Assembly: GCA_035771165.1 (NCBI GenBank)
Contig: JAWNZC010000113.1
Coordinates: forward strand, 302,501-366,500
Direction: 5' to 3'
DNA: 64,000 nt
DNA from: Paragorgia papillata
Taxonomy: Eukaryota; Cnidaria; Anthozoa; Scleralcyonacea; Coralliidae
Positions 63,151 to 64,000 of the stretch are shown here, one piece after another (within the stretch, counting starts at the first letter, position 1; the number at the start of each line of letters is the position of its first letter). The position numbers and the translations under genes were made by a program. The notes under the pieces were generated by a model. That model made no database searches. It was not told the origin of the DNA and saw only the letters and a program-made list of their open reading frames with translations.

Positions 63151-64000
63151 TACTGTCACAGGGAGACATGAATATAAACATTTCTCATATGATAACCCCC
63201 ACATTCTGAGGGTTATCCAAAGAACACAGACCTACATAAATCCTTCCACGCTTCATTCTTCTCCCAAACATACATCAAACCGCAGGCATATTTTACGACC
63301 TACCGACTGAAACTAGACACTTCACGTGAAACTTAACTGGTGTGGTCAAACGTAAAGTATTAGGCTCAAAAATGAGCGAAATAAACTGGCAAATTTATGA
63401 AACATACCACTAATAACAGTGCGTTGTAGCTGCTGTGGTGGAACACTAAGTATTATGCTCCAAATTAGTCCTCACACAACGCCAGTGAAGGTCTCACTAC
63501 CCACCATATTATATAAAAATACAAAGCAAAATAGAAAATTATGCTTAGTTACAATACCTTTTTGATAGTTTTTTTACTTCCAGAAGAACAGTTACCTCTA
63601 TCAAATATAATTTTTACATTGCAATATAAGTTTCTAAAACAGGAATTGTGTTAACTTTATACTGTAATATCATTAAAAAAATGTAATGTACTGTATGTGT
63701 ATGAGCCTGGCTGGCAAACATACAAGTATTAAACAAAACACCATAATGTATAATAAAAAATTTCAAATTACTTTATGGTGAAATAAGCTTATAATTCAAG
63801 ACCAACTGTTTGGGAGGGCTTATTTCTGTTTTATTAAAAGGAATTTTATGTTCTACAGACTGATCAGGATAAAGCTTTATAAAAAATTTAAATATTTCTA
63901 TATTTGCACTGCACCCTGCCCCTTCGTCAAAAGTGCAGTACCCAAAAATTAAGAAACAAAGTTTTATCCTGCTCATGCTATTATGGTATTAACTTTTGTC
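63151..64000. other. Stretch without recognised features
   Basis: AT-rich sequence with no credible frame, repeat array or inverted repeat. A short minus frame at 63773-63976 has no recognisable motif. Confidence 0.4.

Overview
This window looks like nuclear DNA of an invertebrate animal, most plausibly a cnidarian such as a coral; that identification is inferred. The sequence shows spliceosomal introns in a host gene, low GC content, a very high density of foldback elements and LINEs, a PAT/Ngaro-like tyrosine-recombinase retrotransposon and a Maverick/Polinton. The only clear host gene is an aminopeptidase N-like (M1 family) gene on the minus strand. Exon 1 is at 38627-39288, exon 2 at 30547-30826 and exon 3 at 30125-30245; the later exons lie off the left edge.

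The left 30 kb is a nest of insertions in intron 3 of that gene. A (CCAA)n array (1-750, with a remnant at 30055-30120) was invaded by a YR retrotransposon (756-30054). The retrotransposon has split direct repeats in the order A1 ... B1-A2-B2 and gag, RT-RNase H, methyltransferase-like and tyrosine recombinase regions. Its YR gene was then cut twice: by a Polinton (6963-27443) and by a DNA transposon (27509-29470). Removing both, with one copy of each target duplication, puts the YR reading frame back in register across both sites.

The Polinton is the centrepiece. It is 20,481 bp long, has identical 216-bp terminal inverted repeats and a perfect 6-bp target duplication (ATGGCG), and carries about 25 tightly packed open frames. 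These encode a protein-primed DNA polymerase B (split by a frameshift), an integrase, a packaging ATPase, major and probable minor capsid proteins, and several small membrane proteins. It also carries unusual cargo: a D5-type archaeo-eukaryotic primase, a collagen-like protein with a C1q-like head, a neighbouring lectin-like protein with the same N-terminus (MSYYYGY), a zinc-ribbon protein, two zinc-finger proteins, a probably myristoylated protein and two paralogous DNA-binding-like proteins. Most genes start within or next to a TATAATAAATG-like box, and many end at an AT-rich hairpin. This suggests a self-contained viral-style transcription grammar.

Intron 2 of the aminopeptidase gene (30827-38626) is filled with foldback elements, including a hAT-type element with an 8-bp duplication. 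Upstream of the gene are a CR1/L2-like LINE ending about 105 bp from the start codon and carrying a 2A-like motif (39395-42640), and a second LINE inside a palindromic element (43290-48690). Beyond these are nested foldback elements, a 19-bp minisatellite, a 1.1-kb GTT/GGT array, a broken RecQ-like helicase and a transposon with long GC-rich inverted repeats and a zinc-finger gene. The right end holds LINE remnants, exons of a KDZ-like cysteine-cluster gene and a decayed hAT element. No tRNA, rRNA or CRISPR array was seen.
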